Assembly (NCBI RefSeq): GCF_010183535.1
Contig: NC_071331.1
Span: 7,502,001-7,566,000 of the forward strand
Length of the DNA stretch: 64,000 nucleotides
Reading direction: 5' to 3'
From: Caenorhabditis remanei
Taxonomy: Eukaryota; Nematoda; Chromadorea; Rhabditida; Rhabditidae
Shown here: piece by piece, positions 1 through 10,593 of the stretch
How positions within the stretch are numbered: position 1 is the stretch's first letter
Layout: every line of letters begins with the position of its first letter
Translations under genes and position numbers: made by a program
The notes under the pieces: model-generated
What the model was told of the DNA's origin: nothing
Database searches by the model: none
Seen by the model: the letters and a program-made list of their open reading frames with translations, nothing else

Positions 1-302
1 GTCGGAATTTCGCTGAAAGTATTAATTGAAACTGTTTGTATACTGAATAAAAAAAGGATTCATGGTAATCGCAGTTGTTGTGGCGTGAACTAGCAATGGC
101 CTAGCCTAGTGAACGTATAACCCTGATGTCACACGTGGCAAGAAGATCTGCCTATATAAGACGTAGAGAACTCTTAGTTGTTGATTCTCACCATGTAAAT
201 AAATAGTTTTATAATTACCTTCTCCCGCCACCTAAGGACATAACAGCAGTATCAACTTTTCGAAAAATTATTCGGTTTTATGGAAATGTTGAAACACTCG
301 GA
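1..302. repeat. Partial unit of a local ~300-bp dispersed repeat
   Basis: This stretch carries diagnostic words of a repeat found again at about 7998-8559, 23090-25414 and 39692-41760, such as 'attaattgaaactgtt' and 'aatgttgaaacactcgg'. It is interrupted by the solo LTR at 76-245. At 303 it is cut by the start of the duplicated segment. No coding sequence is supported here; the small minus-strand frame at 252-488 is fortuitous. Confidence 0.7.
76..245 (+). mobile_element. 170-bp solo LTR with 5-bp target duplication
   Basis: The segment begins TGTTGTGG and ends ATAACA, the TG...CA ends of an LTR. It is flanked by the direct repeat GCAGT (71-75 and 246-250). It splits a local dispersed repeat unit. 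Inside are a TATA-like 'ctatataag' (about 152-160) and an AATAAA (about 197), in promoter-to-poly(A) order for a plus-strand LTR. No internal region or second LTR adjoins it, so it is most simply a solo LTR or a very small non-autonomous element. The family (Gypsy or BEL) cannot be told from the sequence. Confidence 0.7.
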
Positions 303-1484
303 AGCTAATAACTTTTTCTTGCTTTTTGCCAAATTCCATATTTCTGGAGTGAAAAAGAGCAGAGTTATGCTCAAAATTCGGCGAAAAAAACGACTAAAAA
401 TGTCAACTTTTTTGTCCGCAACTTGAGCCAATAATAACTTTTCCGATTCTCGATGAAATTTTGATTTTATTTTTTTAATCGATTGCAAATTTTCGGGGCA
501 ATCTTTTATTAAGAACCCCCTTTTTGAGATTCCATATTTCTAAACGAGTTATAATCGATAGAATGGAGGCAACTTTTTATTTTGAGAGAATTTTCGATTT
601 TTTTATTTTTCGACTTTTTTGCTTCACCTCGATTATCTCGAGTTCTACCCAATAGTTTTTAATATAACTTGGTTACTAGACGTATTGTTCGACGAGAAAT
701 CACTTTTTTACGTCAAATTCCTAATTTGAATCACCCCCCGTCCGGTATGGCCGGTGGACTGCAGAAAAACAGAAAAAAACGCCTTGCTGTAGTCGGCCTA
801 CACCGGACTGTTTTGGCTGTCCTGAAAAATTTTTGTACTAAAGTTGTTCTGATTTGTTGATATGTTGGACAAATCGGAATTATCTAATGGAATATCAAGT
901 TTCAGCCAAAACGGTCCAGTGGGAGCTGAGCTGTGGAGAAAACGTGTTTTTCGCTTATATCGCTTAGCTCTGGAGTGTCTTCTGTCCGGCTAATATGGTT
1001 TTTTGATATGTGTTAGCCAGGAAAATTATCTAGGGGGTGAAAAAAACAGATTTGAAAAATATTGATTTTGACCCGAGTTATACGGCCCCAAACTTTGGAG
1101 AACATTTTCGAAAGGAGACGACTGGTCGAGTCGAAGCAAGCGTGCGTCTTCCCACCACGTAAACGCCATCTGGGTGGAGACACACCAGCGAGTGTGTGGC
1201 TCAGTGGTAGTGTTGTTGTGCGTCGCTGGGGAGGTTTTTGGTTCGAGTTTCTGGCTGGTCTAATTTTTTTGTTTTATTTAACTCGGCTCAAAATTGTCGT
1301 AGAACCTTCATTTTACTACCATTCGAAAGCTAATGAAATTCTGTTTGCTTGGGTCACATAAAATAGAAAAACGCTCATAACTTGCTTCAAAATGGTCGTA
1401 GCGATCTGATTCAAAGCTTGCTGAGCACTGCGCAAGGGGCGAAGCCCCTTCTAGCGGAGCCCGCCGGGAGGCGGGGGACGCTAG
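303..1484 (+). mobile_element. 5'-truncated non-autonomous Helitron (H1, copy A)
   Basis: The 3' end has a GC-rich stem-loop region (about 1435-1480, with 'ggggcgaagcccc' and 'cccgccgggaggcggg') followed by CTAG at 1481-1484 and then T, the usual Helitron 3' terminus. The intact counterpart in copy B starts 152 bases further 5' at 8560 with TC. No Rep/helicase coding is present, so the element is non-autonomous. The small frames inside it (669-860, 1062-1361) recur only because the DNA is duplicated. Confidence 0.7.
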
Positions 1485-4122
1485 TCTGCCCACTTCTTCC
1501 TCTAACCCCACTAGGTATGGGGTGGTACTTTTTTTTAAAGGCGCACGTGTCGGTTTTTTTTCGCGCACACTAGCTAAAATGTCCCCCTTTTCGCATCGTT
1601 AATAACTTTGCCCGTTTTTCAGCTTTTCACCTATTTCTTTTTTTGGCTATTCGGGCTTCACTGTCCCGTCATTCCTGGAAAGTTTCGTAATATTATCTTT
1701 ACTGACAACTTAGTGGTGAAGTGATAAGTGAAAGTCATTTTTTTTGGCTTGAAAAGTTTGTGTTTTTTAGTGTTTTTTTGACTTTCGATTTTTGTTGTGG
1801 GCTTAGTTATGGGTGATAAATCATGATTTTTATATGACTACATAGAGAAAAAACGTGGCTAAGTGGAGAAAAAAGAATTATCTCGATACCTCTTTTTAAA
1901 AAAATTTTACAGAGTGGAAAGTGAAAAAATTGAAATTTTTGAAATTTTCCGATTTTTTTCACTTTCTTCCTTTGATCTCGAGTTCCATCTGACAGATTTT
2001 TTTAAAACTTGGTATATATACGTAAAAGTGAACGGGTAATCACTTTTTCACGTCAGATTTGTGTTTTGAGACACCCCCCGCCCGCTACGGCCGGTGGTAT
2101 GCGGGGAAACCGAAAAAAACTACAGTAACCCGAAATTCCCCGGATTTCTTCCGGCGCCTGTAGCGCGCGTAGTTTTTGGAATTTTTTGGTTCTGACAAAA
2201 ATATATGATGTAAAAAGAAAATCTGAACAAACTGATATAAAATTTGTAATACTTTTAGTGAAAAAAATTTTCAGGAGGCATTTTTTTCATGTTTTTTAGG
2301 GGTTTTTGGCCCGCACTGAAAATTTTTTCAACTAAAAAAGTTTTGCTTTTTAGATATGTTGGTCAACTCAAAATTATCTAATGGAATATATAAGTTTCAG
2401 CCAAATCGGCCCGGTGGGAGCTGAGCTGTGGAGAAAACAGCTTTTGCACTGGGTTTTCGAGCTGGGGCGCGTTTGCCCCTTTTTTCTTAGGTGGTTTTGG
2501 TGGAATTGTTCTGAATTTTGGATATGTTATTGTTTTTGAAATTATCTAATGGATAAAAAAAAGATTTTCAAAAAATATTGATTTTGAGCCGAGATACACT
2601 GGCTCAAACTTTCAAATCGCCATAATTCGCTTCAAAGTGCAAATAGGCCTTATTTGCGTTTTTTCTGTGGGAGGGTGACCTGACCTACTGCCCTTCGGCA
2701 CTCTTATCGCATTCTTATCGGGGATATGGGAAGAATATTTGAATTTTGGTTGTTCTGGGAAGGGGACCATAACCGGTGATGAACTTTTGACCTACTTTTT
2801 CTTGCAAACTGTTTGAGCGACAAAGGGAAAGGGTGGATTCTGACCCAGGATTCAGATATCCGTCACCTGATGTCCTTTGACACCTTAGAAGGGTGGATTC
2901 TGACCCGGAATTCAACTATCCGTTACCTGATGTCCTTTGACTCGTTAGAAGGGTGGATTCTGACCCGGGATTCAGATATCCGTCACCTGATGTCCTTTGA
3001 CACCTTAGAAGGGTGGATTCTGACCCGGGATTCAGATATCCGTCACCTGATGTCCTTTGACACCTTAGAAGGGTGGATTCTGACCCGGAATTCAACTATC
3101 CGTTACCTGATGTCCTTTGACTCGTTAGAAGGGTGGATTCTGACCCGGGATTCAGATATCCGTTACCTGATGTCCTTTGACACCTTAGAAGGGTGGATTC
3201 TGACCCAGGATTCAACTATCCGTTACCTGATGTCGCTTGACTCCTTAGAAGGGTGGATTCTGACCCGGGATTCAGATATCCGTCACCTGATGTCGCTTGA
3301 CTCCTTAGAAGGGTGGATTCTGACCCGGGATTCAGATATCCGTCACCTCATGTCGCTTGACTCCTTAGAAGGGTGGATTCTGACCCGGGATTCAGATATC
3401 CGTCACCTCATGTCGCTTGACTCCTTAGAAGGGTGGATTCTGACCCGGGATTCAGATATCCGTCACCTGATGTCGCTTGACTCGTTAGAAGGGTGGATTC
3501 TTACCCAGGATTCAGATATCCGTCACCTGATGTCGCTTGACTCCTTAGAATGGTGGATTCTGACCCAGGATTCAGATATCCGTCACCTGATGTCGCTTGA
3601 CTCGTTAGAAGGGTGGATTCTGACCCGGGATTCAGATATCCGTCACCTGATGTCGCTTGACTCCTTAGAATGGTGGATTCTGACCCAGGATTCAGATATC
3701 CGTCACCTGATGTCGCTTGACTCGTTAGAAGGGTGGATTCTTACCCAGGATCTCACCTTCTCACCATAACGTTACATGTGTCCCCACAGGGTGGTAGATT
3801 TACTGTATCGCCATAATGGCACTCAGATGTGTCCCCACCGGGTTATAGCCCACTGATAAACTTCAGAAACTTTGCGCCTCGCGGCGCCCCAGCCTCTTAA
3901 CTTCAAATCTTTATAACTCGGCTCAAAATTGTCGTACAGATTTGGTTTTACTACCATTCGAAAGCTAATGAACTCCTCTTTGCTTGGGTCACATAAAATA
4001 CAAAATCACTCATAACTTGCTTCAAAATGGTCGTAGAGCTTCCAGATTTTAAAGCTTGCTGGGCACTGCGCGTGGGGCGAAGCCCCACCTAGCGGAGCCC
4101 GCCGGCAGGCGGGGGAAGCTAG
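1485..4122 (+). mobile_element. Non-autonomous Helitron with internal minisatellite (H2)
   Basis: It starts TCTGCCCACTTC directly after the CTAG of H1 and ends with a GC-rich hairpin and CTAG at 4119-4122, directly followed by the TC start of the next element. It is exactly absent from copy B, where CTAG at 9890-9893 is followed by TCACCCCC. Its 5' third (about 1900-2460) and last ~200 bp are diverged relatives of H1 (for example 'caccccccgcccg' versus 'caccccccgtccg'). It carries the 60-bp tandem array at 2831-3750. No Rep/helicase frame is present. Confidence 0.75.
2831..3750 (+). repeat. 60-bp minisatellite, 15 full units plus a partial
   Basis: Units begin 'gggtggattctgaccc' every 60 bases from 2831 to 3731. 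The first seven units mix two variant types (gattcagatatccgtcac and aattcaactatccgttac); from about 3251 on they are homogeneous, with 'gtcgcttgactcc/g' replacing 'gtcctttgacacc'. Because 60 is divisible by three, one plus-strand frame is open for about 318 codons with a 20-residue repeat, but it has no ATG before the array. I treat it as a minisatellite inside a Helitron, not a gene. Confidence 0.95.
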
Positions 4123-4822
4123 TCACCCCCTCTCTTTAAATCACGTTGGTATGAGGATGCCGATTTCGGTAGGCGGAGCTTCGCCAAAAATGTCGATAAT
4201 TCTGTCAAAAAATTTGAGGTGCAGTCATTTTTTGAATAACTTTTTTCGTTGTTGAGATTTTGAAAAAATTCTTTTTTTAATTTACTTCAAAAGTTAATAC
4301 GGATGTGGCGACTCGGAGGGGGTGTGTTCGAAGTATTCAGTGCAAAGTTATGGGCACAAAACCGAAAGCAACTTTTTCCTCTAAAATAAATGGCTTGAGA
4401 AATTCACGATTTTAGCCGTTTTCTATTTCGTACCGCGCCAGCTTTGAACATTTCTGTGGGATTTTCTGGACTTAAGATCTCTGAACATCTGGCTATCGAG
4501 ACATGTAAAAATTATTTAGGTATCTGGAAAAATAAGATTTACAGCCATAAAAATGTGAGCTCAACTTTTTTTCTCGAATTTTTCACTTTTCTTTTCATAA
4601 CTCGAGTTGTATTAAACCGACAGTTTTGGAATTTGGTACAATTATGTAACTTGGCACGGGGAAGATGGCTAAAAAATCAGATTTCAAATCGGATCTGATG
4701 GCTTCGAGTTAAACTAAAATAACCTCAAAAAATGAGCAAATGTAAAAATGACGTAAAATTCACGTGACGGAATGGATAATGGAATTTTAAATCTCAAGGT
4801 TTTTTTTACTTTTTCGAAAATC

Positions 4823-6045
4823 ATTTGTATTTGTATTTGTATTTGTATTTATTCTATCGAAAATCATCAGTAAATGGGGCGAGAGGCTGAGAATGAGTCC
4901 CTCACGAGACCATTCAAAGGGTGGGTTAAAGTGAGAGATGTGGGGCAACAAATGAAAGAATGACCGGTATGAGGGGTATAAATAGAAAGATGGTAGTGCG
5001 GGAAAGGTGGTTTGGGAGTAAAGAATAAGCTCTAATAGCGTGTAATACTGGATGAGATTAGGGTATAGAACTCGGAAGGAGAGAGAAAATATGAAGTTTG
5101 GGAGGTAATGGCATTCCAGATGGGGATGGTGTGAGAAAAAAAGTCAGAGCACTTGGGTTTAATACAAATAAGATTCATAGGGCGACGGGTGGAGGAGGAA
5201 AACCGGATGTACGAATCTAGGTGAGGGAAGTATGAGGTACCGCTTAGAAATTTATAAAGAAGGAGAAGTTGGGCTTTGAGTCTACGATGGCGCAATGAGA
5301 AAAGATTAAGTTGGGCTAGACGATCGGAATAGGAGGAATAAGTTATGTTACATCGTTGAAAGATTTTCCTGGTGAAGAATCGGAGAGGAGTTTCTAGCGA
5401 TAACGATAATTTAGAAGCAGGAGGGGGTGAGTATACTACAGAACAATATTCAATAATGGGTAAAACATAGCAATTGAAAAGGAAAATGTAAAATTGTGGA
5501 GAGGTTGATTTGAAGGATTTCAAAAGTTGTTTAGTACGTAGGAGGGCGGAAGCGATAGTCTTGTTGATGTGGGATTTAAATTTCAAGGTTGAATCTGTGA
5601 TGAGACCGAGATCCCGAACAGATTTGGAGGTTTCGATAGGTTGACCAGCAATGAAGTAGGGGAATGAAATGTTTTTTGATCCAAGTCGAAGGAGAGATGT
5701 TTTCGTATGGGCAAGAGGAAGAGAGTTAGAGGATGCCCAGGTTTCAATAAGATCTATGCCTTTTTGGACCGCAAAAGGGTTGGAGGAATAAATTTTTATG
5801 TCATCGGCAAATGCGGAGACCTGTAGGGAGGGGATGTGTGCGAGATCAAGAAGTAAATCGTTTATAAATATGAGGAAGAGGAGAGGGCCAGAGACTGAGC
5901 CTTGAGGAACTCCGGAAGGTATCTGAGTAATAGAGGTATCGGTGAAGTCTTCAATTTTTATGGAAAATGTGCGGCCGGAAAGGAAATTAGTCGGTAAAAC
6001 TTTCAGTAACTCGAATTTTGCTGTTTTTGGTGAAATGAGATTCAC
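4823..6045 (-). mobile_element. 5'-truncated CR1-like non-LTR retrotransposon (copy A)
   Basis: The minus-strand frame 6045-5032 (337 codons) is the C-terminal part of a non-LTR reverse transcriptase. It shows GVPQGS (residues 45-50) with PLLFLIFINDL after it and the catalytic FADD (79-82), followed by thumb and C-terminal sequence to a stop near 5032. The fingers and endonuclease are missing. RT homology begins only around 'NFLSGRT', so truncation is near 5985-6000 and the first ~20 codons are probably host sequence. The 3' UTR ends in a short (TACAAA)n-type tail around 4823-4856. The motif style fits the CR1/Jockey group. It is dead by truncation, yet the frame is open. Confidence 0.85.
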
Positions 6046-6134
6046 TCGGTTTCCTGTCCGGGGAACAAGGTTTACTCAATTGAGTTTTTGACACCGATCT
6101 AAATCTTTCGAAATCTATTGGAATCAAAAAGTCG

Positions 6135-6477
6135 GCTCTATTCCAGTTTAGATGTCGTTTAAAAACTCGAACGTCCCAAAAAACACTTGGCGTCCCTTGA
6201 AACACTTAAACGTCCTTTCAAACTCAAATATTTTTGAAACGTCCCTTGAAATTCCAAAATATAGTTGTGAATATTTAGACGTTCCAAAAAACGTTTTGAC
6301 GTCCCAAAAAATATTTAAACGTCCCAACAGTAATAATCACTGAAAGTGTTCAAGGGACGTCTGAATATTTTTTTCGGACGTTTAAATGTTTTATCGAACG
6401 TCTAAATATTCACAACTATATTTTGGAATTTCAAGGGACGTTGGAAGATTCAAAGGACATCTAAACTGGAATAGAGC
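6135..6477. mobile_element. 343-bp foldback (MITE-like), copy A
   Basis: The ends are perfect 22-bp inverted repeats: 'gctctattccagtttagatg' + tc at the left and its complement ending at 6477. Inner parts such as 'cccttgaaattccaaaata' also pair. The repeated 'aacgtccc' words lie in both arms. The open frame at 6152-6343 lies in the palindrome and is not a gene. No target duplication is certain. Confidence 0.8.
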
Positions 6478-7186
6478 AAAAAAGTCTAATCAAAAATAAC
6501 GAAACCGGACGCCCTCCATGATCGCGTTTTCAACACTAAGTCGAAGAAAAATGCCGGGTTTTCGATCGAACACATGAAAAATTGCGGAATCAACTTCATT
6601 GTTTCGAACTCAGAGGCTTAAATTCTTGGTAATAAAGTCAGCTTTCACTTGCCACTTATTAAAAACCAACTTTTGAATGTAAAACTTGCTAAGCACTGGG
6701 CTCGAGGCGCAGCCGAGTCTGGCGGAGCGAGCCGTTAGGCTCGGGACGCTAGTTTTAACACAAAATTTGGATGGCATGCATCAGTATATTCGTTTTACCC
6801 TCTTCGATTCTCGATATACAAACCCAAAATAAAACGAAAGATTACCTAAAAAAAAATATACCTAAATAAAAACATGACGGCAAATCCCCAGAATAAAAAC
6901 ACGAAAATAGGAATTCTTCTTTTTAATTTGTGTTATGTTCATACTGTATAGCCTTTAATTCTATGCCCCCTCATAACCAGAAATCATTATTTGTCTATGC
7001 CTTATGAGAAATCCAACCTAATCCTCCATACCCTAAAACCTAATCCGAAGCCGTTTCTAGCAAAAACATTACCTAACATTAAGATTTAAAACAAAGAAAC
7101 AATTGTCTAGAAAAAGATGACGAGTGAGGTGTTGACGCACATCAGAATACATATAAAAACCCTATTTTCTCACAAAAAACCCTAAA

Positions 7187-7532
7187 ATGAATCGTCTCAT
7201 CGAGTACGGTAGTGTCGAGGCTATTCCATACTACAATTGCTCCTGGAAGTCCTTCGAAGAATGGGAGGCAACTGGAGTCAAACGTCCTTGGCTTGGATAC
7301 CCATTGCTTATTTTTGGAACTTGCATTGAGTTGATCTACTTGCCTATTGTCTATATCATTTTCAAGACTAACTTAATCAAACATGCCTGCTATAAAATTA
7401 TCGTCGTACTCATCTCAATTGATATGAGTGCCACGTGTTGCAGTTGTTTGATTACTGGACCACTGCTTATTCTTGGATCGGTTTTCTGTATGTACCCGAC
7501 GTTCACTTATTTGGCTGGTGGGATTGCGCTGG
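7187..7532 (+). pseudogene. srt chemoreceptor exon 1 fragment (copy A)
   Basis: This is exon 1 of a class T serpentine receptor, encoding the N-terminus (YGSVEAIPYYNCS, EEW, RPWLG), TM1, TM2 and the start of TM3. It ends at a GGTAAGT donor (GT at 7533), and is identical to 12957-13302. The intron continues to 7997 and then changes abruptly into the dispersed repeat. No downstream srt exon exists before the next complete copy, so this is an orphan exon made by the duplication. The conserved upstream DNA (about 6900-7186) is present, so it could still be transcribed. Reading through the donor gives 176 codons to 7717, which is not a plausible receptor. Confidence 0.85.
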
Positions 7533-7997
7533 GTAAGTGGAATATGGACTTCTTCAGGGAATTGTGGGAATTGTCAGTTAAAAATTGTGATACGATTAAA
7601 GAAAATATGAAACAGCGGGAAATTTGCGGAGTTTTTGTACTGACAAATTACACAAAGTTTTATGACACTTCTAACCATTTCTCACTTTGTAGGTATTACC
7701 CATTTGGCGGTGGCTGAGCTGCTCTTACCGTACTTTACCCGTGAAATGTTTTAAAGTACGCTAGTCGCAAAGAGACGCACAGCTCGTCTTCGGGCTAACG
7801 TGAGCGGTGAGCCACTGGGGGATAAGTACTACATGTGTGTATCTTTCAAGAAACGGTACTGTCGATATCATTCTCAAATACCAGAAATTAGAAGCACAGC
7901 AAATAGGCAAGTTGCTTTCTGATTATTGCCTAGTTTTGAAACAGTGTTTCATCTCCACCATAAATATATTTCCTTTTCGTGTGCTTCACTGCATATA

Positions 7998-8559
7998 TTT
8001 TCTTCATGGCCCGGCATGCTTCAATTAGGGGAAAACGGATCAAAAAATTTTTCGGTGGAACGCGGTATTTCGCTCAACCCGGAACGCATTAACTGGAACA
8101 GTTGGTATACTTTAAAAATGTTTTCTGACATCGAATCAACTGCTCGAAAAATTTCTCGGTTTCATGAAAATGTTGAAACACTCGGAACAAGTTGTGAAAT
8201 AATAGGTTTCGATTTTCACCTTGAGAAATGTATTTAATACAAAATTTAGTTGGCACAGATCAATAAGTTCACCTTCATCATGAGCACTCATTAGAATTCA
8301 ATTTCAGAGTCTCATCTTCGATTTTTGATGAGAATTGAGCGAAATGCGGTTTTCGAAATGGCGGAAGGCGGAATAAAACTTTCCGGAGAAAAGCGGAATG
8401 CGTTTTTCATCAACCTTGAAAAATTGTCCTACCATTTGATTGCTCAAATCAACTGTTCGAAAAAAACATATGTTTTATGAAAATGTTGAAACATTAGGAT
8501 CAAGTTGGGAAATAATACAATTGGTTTTCTTGAATAAAAATAATTCCATTTCAGAAATG
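7998..8559. repeat. Dispersed ~300-bp repeat, two units; left host flank of Helitron array
   Basis: Two degenerate units are recognised by 'gttgaaacactcgg' (about 8170) and 'gttgaaacattagg' (about 8485). The end (about 8514-8559, ending 'tttcagaaatg') is identical to 25201-25246, where the repeat runs on uninterrupted. Here it is cut by the Helitron 5' TC at 8560. The small frames at 7926-8237 and on the minus strand at 8475-8675 are not supported as genes. Confidence 0.8.
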
Positions 8560-9893
8560 TCCACCACCTTCTTTCCCAATGGGTAGTAGGTATGGCGCGG
8601 GGAAAAAAAGTGGGCGGGGCTTAAGCGCGTGTAGATAATTTTGTTTTTCACTTTTGCCAGTGTAACTTTGTTCAAACTTTATATTTTTCAATAATTTTTT
8701 CAAAGCTTCTTAGCTAATAACTTTTTCTTGCTTTTTGCCAAATTCCATATTTCTGGAGTGAAAAAGAGCAGAGTTATGCTCAAAATTCGGCGAAAAAAAC
8801 GACTAAAAATGTCAACTTTTTTGTCCGCAACTTGAGCCAATAATAACTTTTCCGATTCTCGATGAAATTTTGATTTTATTTTTTTAATCGATTGCAAATT
8901 TTCGGGGCAATCTTTTATTAAGAACCCCCTTTTTGAGATTCCATATTTCTAAACGAGTTATAATCGATAGAATGGAGGCAACTTTTTATTTTGAGAGAAT
9001 TTTCGATTTTTTTATTTTTCGACTTTTTTGCTTCACCTCGATTATCTCGAGTTCTACCCAATAGTTTTTAATATAACTTGGTTACTAGACGTATTGTTCG
9101 ACGAGAAATCACTTTTTTACGTCAAATTCCTAATTTGAATCACCCCCCGTCCGGTATGGCCGGTGGACTGCAGAAAAACAGAAAAAAACGCCTTGCTGTA
9201 GTCGGCCTACACCGGACTGTTTTGGCTGTCCTGAAAAATTTTTGTACTAAAGTTGTTCTGATTTGTTGATATGTTGGACAAATCGGAATTATCTAATGGA
9301 ATATCAAGTTTCAGCCAAAACGGTCCAGTGGGAGCTGAGCTGTGGAGAAAACGTGTTTTTCGCTTATATCGCTTAGCTCTGGAGTGTCTTCTGTCCGGCT
9401 AATATGGTTTTTTGATATGTGTTAGCCAGGAAAATTATCTAGGGGGTGAAAAAAACAGATTTGAAAAATATTGATTTTGACCCGAGTTATACGGCCCCAA
9501 ACTTTGGAGAACATTTTCGAAAGGAGACGACTGGTCGAGTCGAAGCAAGCGTGCGTCTTCCCACCACGTAAACGCCATCTGGGTGGAGACACACCAGCGA
9601 GTGTGTGGCTCAGTGGTAGTGTTGTTGTGCGTCGCTGGGGAGGTTTTTGGTTCGAGTTTCTGGCTGGTCTAATTTTTTTGTTTTATTTAACTCGGCTCAA
9701 AATTGTCGTAGAACCTTCATTTTACTACCATTCGAAAGCTAATGAAATTCTGTTTGCTTGGGTCACATAAAATAGAAAAACGCTCATAACTTGCTTCAAA
9801 ATGGTCGTAGCGATCTGATTCAAAGCTTGCTGAGCACTGCGCAAGGGGCGAAGCCCCTTCTAGCGGAGCCCGCCGGGAGGCGGGGGACGCTAG
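8560..9893 (+). mobile_element. Non-autonomous Helitron H1, full length (copy B)
   Basis: It starts TCCACCACCTTC just after 'gaaatg' and ends ...GGGGGACGCTAG (CTAG 9890-9893). The 5' region shares 'aggtatgg' and neighbouring words with H2 (about 1515-1525) and H3, so these are related families. It is 1334 bp with no Rep/helicase. 8712-9893 matches 303-1484. Confidence 0.75.
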
Positions 9894-10593
9894 TCACCCC
9901 CTCTCTTTAAATCACGTTGGTATGAGGATGCCGATTTCGGTAGGCGGAGCTTCGCCAAAAATGTCGATAATTCTGTCAAAAAATTTGAGGTGCAGTCATT
10001 TTTTGAATAACTTTTTTCGTTGTTGAGATTTTGAAAAAATTCTTTTTTTAATTTACTTCAAAAGTTAATACGGATGTGGCGACTCGGAGGGGGTGTGTTC
10101 GAAGTATTCAGTGCAAAGTTATGGGCACAAAACCGAAAGCAACTTTTTCCTCTAAAATAAATGGCTTGAGAAATTCACGATTTTAGCCGTTTTCTATTTC
10201 GTACCGCGCCAGCTTTGAACATTTCTGTGGGATTTTCTGGACTTAAGATCTCTGAACATCTGGCTATCGAGACATGTAAAAATTATTTAGGTATCTGGAA
10301 AAATAAGATTTACAGCCATAAAAATGTGAGCTCAACTTTTTTTCTCGAATTTTTCACTTTTCTTTTCATAACTCGAGTTGTATTAAACCGACAGTTTTGG
10401 AATTTGGTACAATTATGTAACTTGGCACGGGGAAGATGGCTAAAAAATCAGATTTCAAATCGGATCTGATGGCTTCGAGTTAAACTAAAATAACCTCAAA
10501 AAATGAGCAAATGTAAAAATGACGTAAAATTCACGTGACGGAATGGATAATGGAATTTTAAATCTCAAGGTTTTTTTTACTTTTTCGAAAATC

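Larger units (their letters stand above)
4123..6752 (+). mobile_element. Helitron H3 (copy A) with nested insertions
   Basis: The 5' end TCACCCCC abuts the CTAG of H2. The 3' end has a hairpin region ('gctcgaggcgcagccgag', 'gagccgttaggctc') and CTAG at 6749-6752, followed by 'ttttaacacaaaatttgg'. That flank continues the local dispersed repeat (compare 25247 on). A minus-strand non-LTR fragment (4823-6045) and a foldback (6135-6477) are nested inside. There is no Rep/helicase coding; 4444-4698 is only a chance small frame. Confidence 0.7.
303..7997. repeat. Segmental duplication, copy A
   Basis: 303-1484 matches 8712-9893 (offset 8409) and 4123-7997 matches 9894-13767 (offset 5771, then 5770). 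The only differences I found by eye are a 1-bp indel near 7040 and a T/A difference at 7638 versus 13408. Copy A has 2638 extra bases (1485-4122), which is one Helitron. The left edge falls inside a Helitron and the right edge inside srt intron 1, where sequence switches to the dispersed repeat. This is a very recent duplication, or possibly an assembly duplicate. Confidence 0.9.

Noticed and set aside
2831..3750. CRISPR-like array
   Set aside because: Units are contiguous 60-bp repeats with no spacers, in a eukaryotic Helitron.
2813..3769. 318-codon repetitive open frame as a protein gene
   Set aside because: No ATG before the array, no splice context; the frame is open because the 60-bp unit contains no stop in that phase. 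Annotated as a minisatellite.
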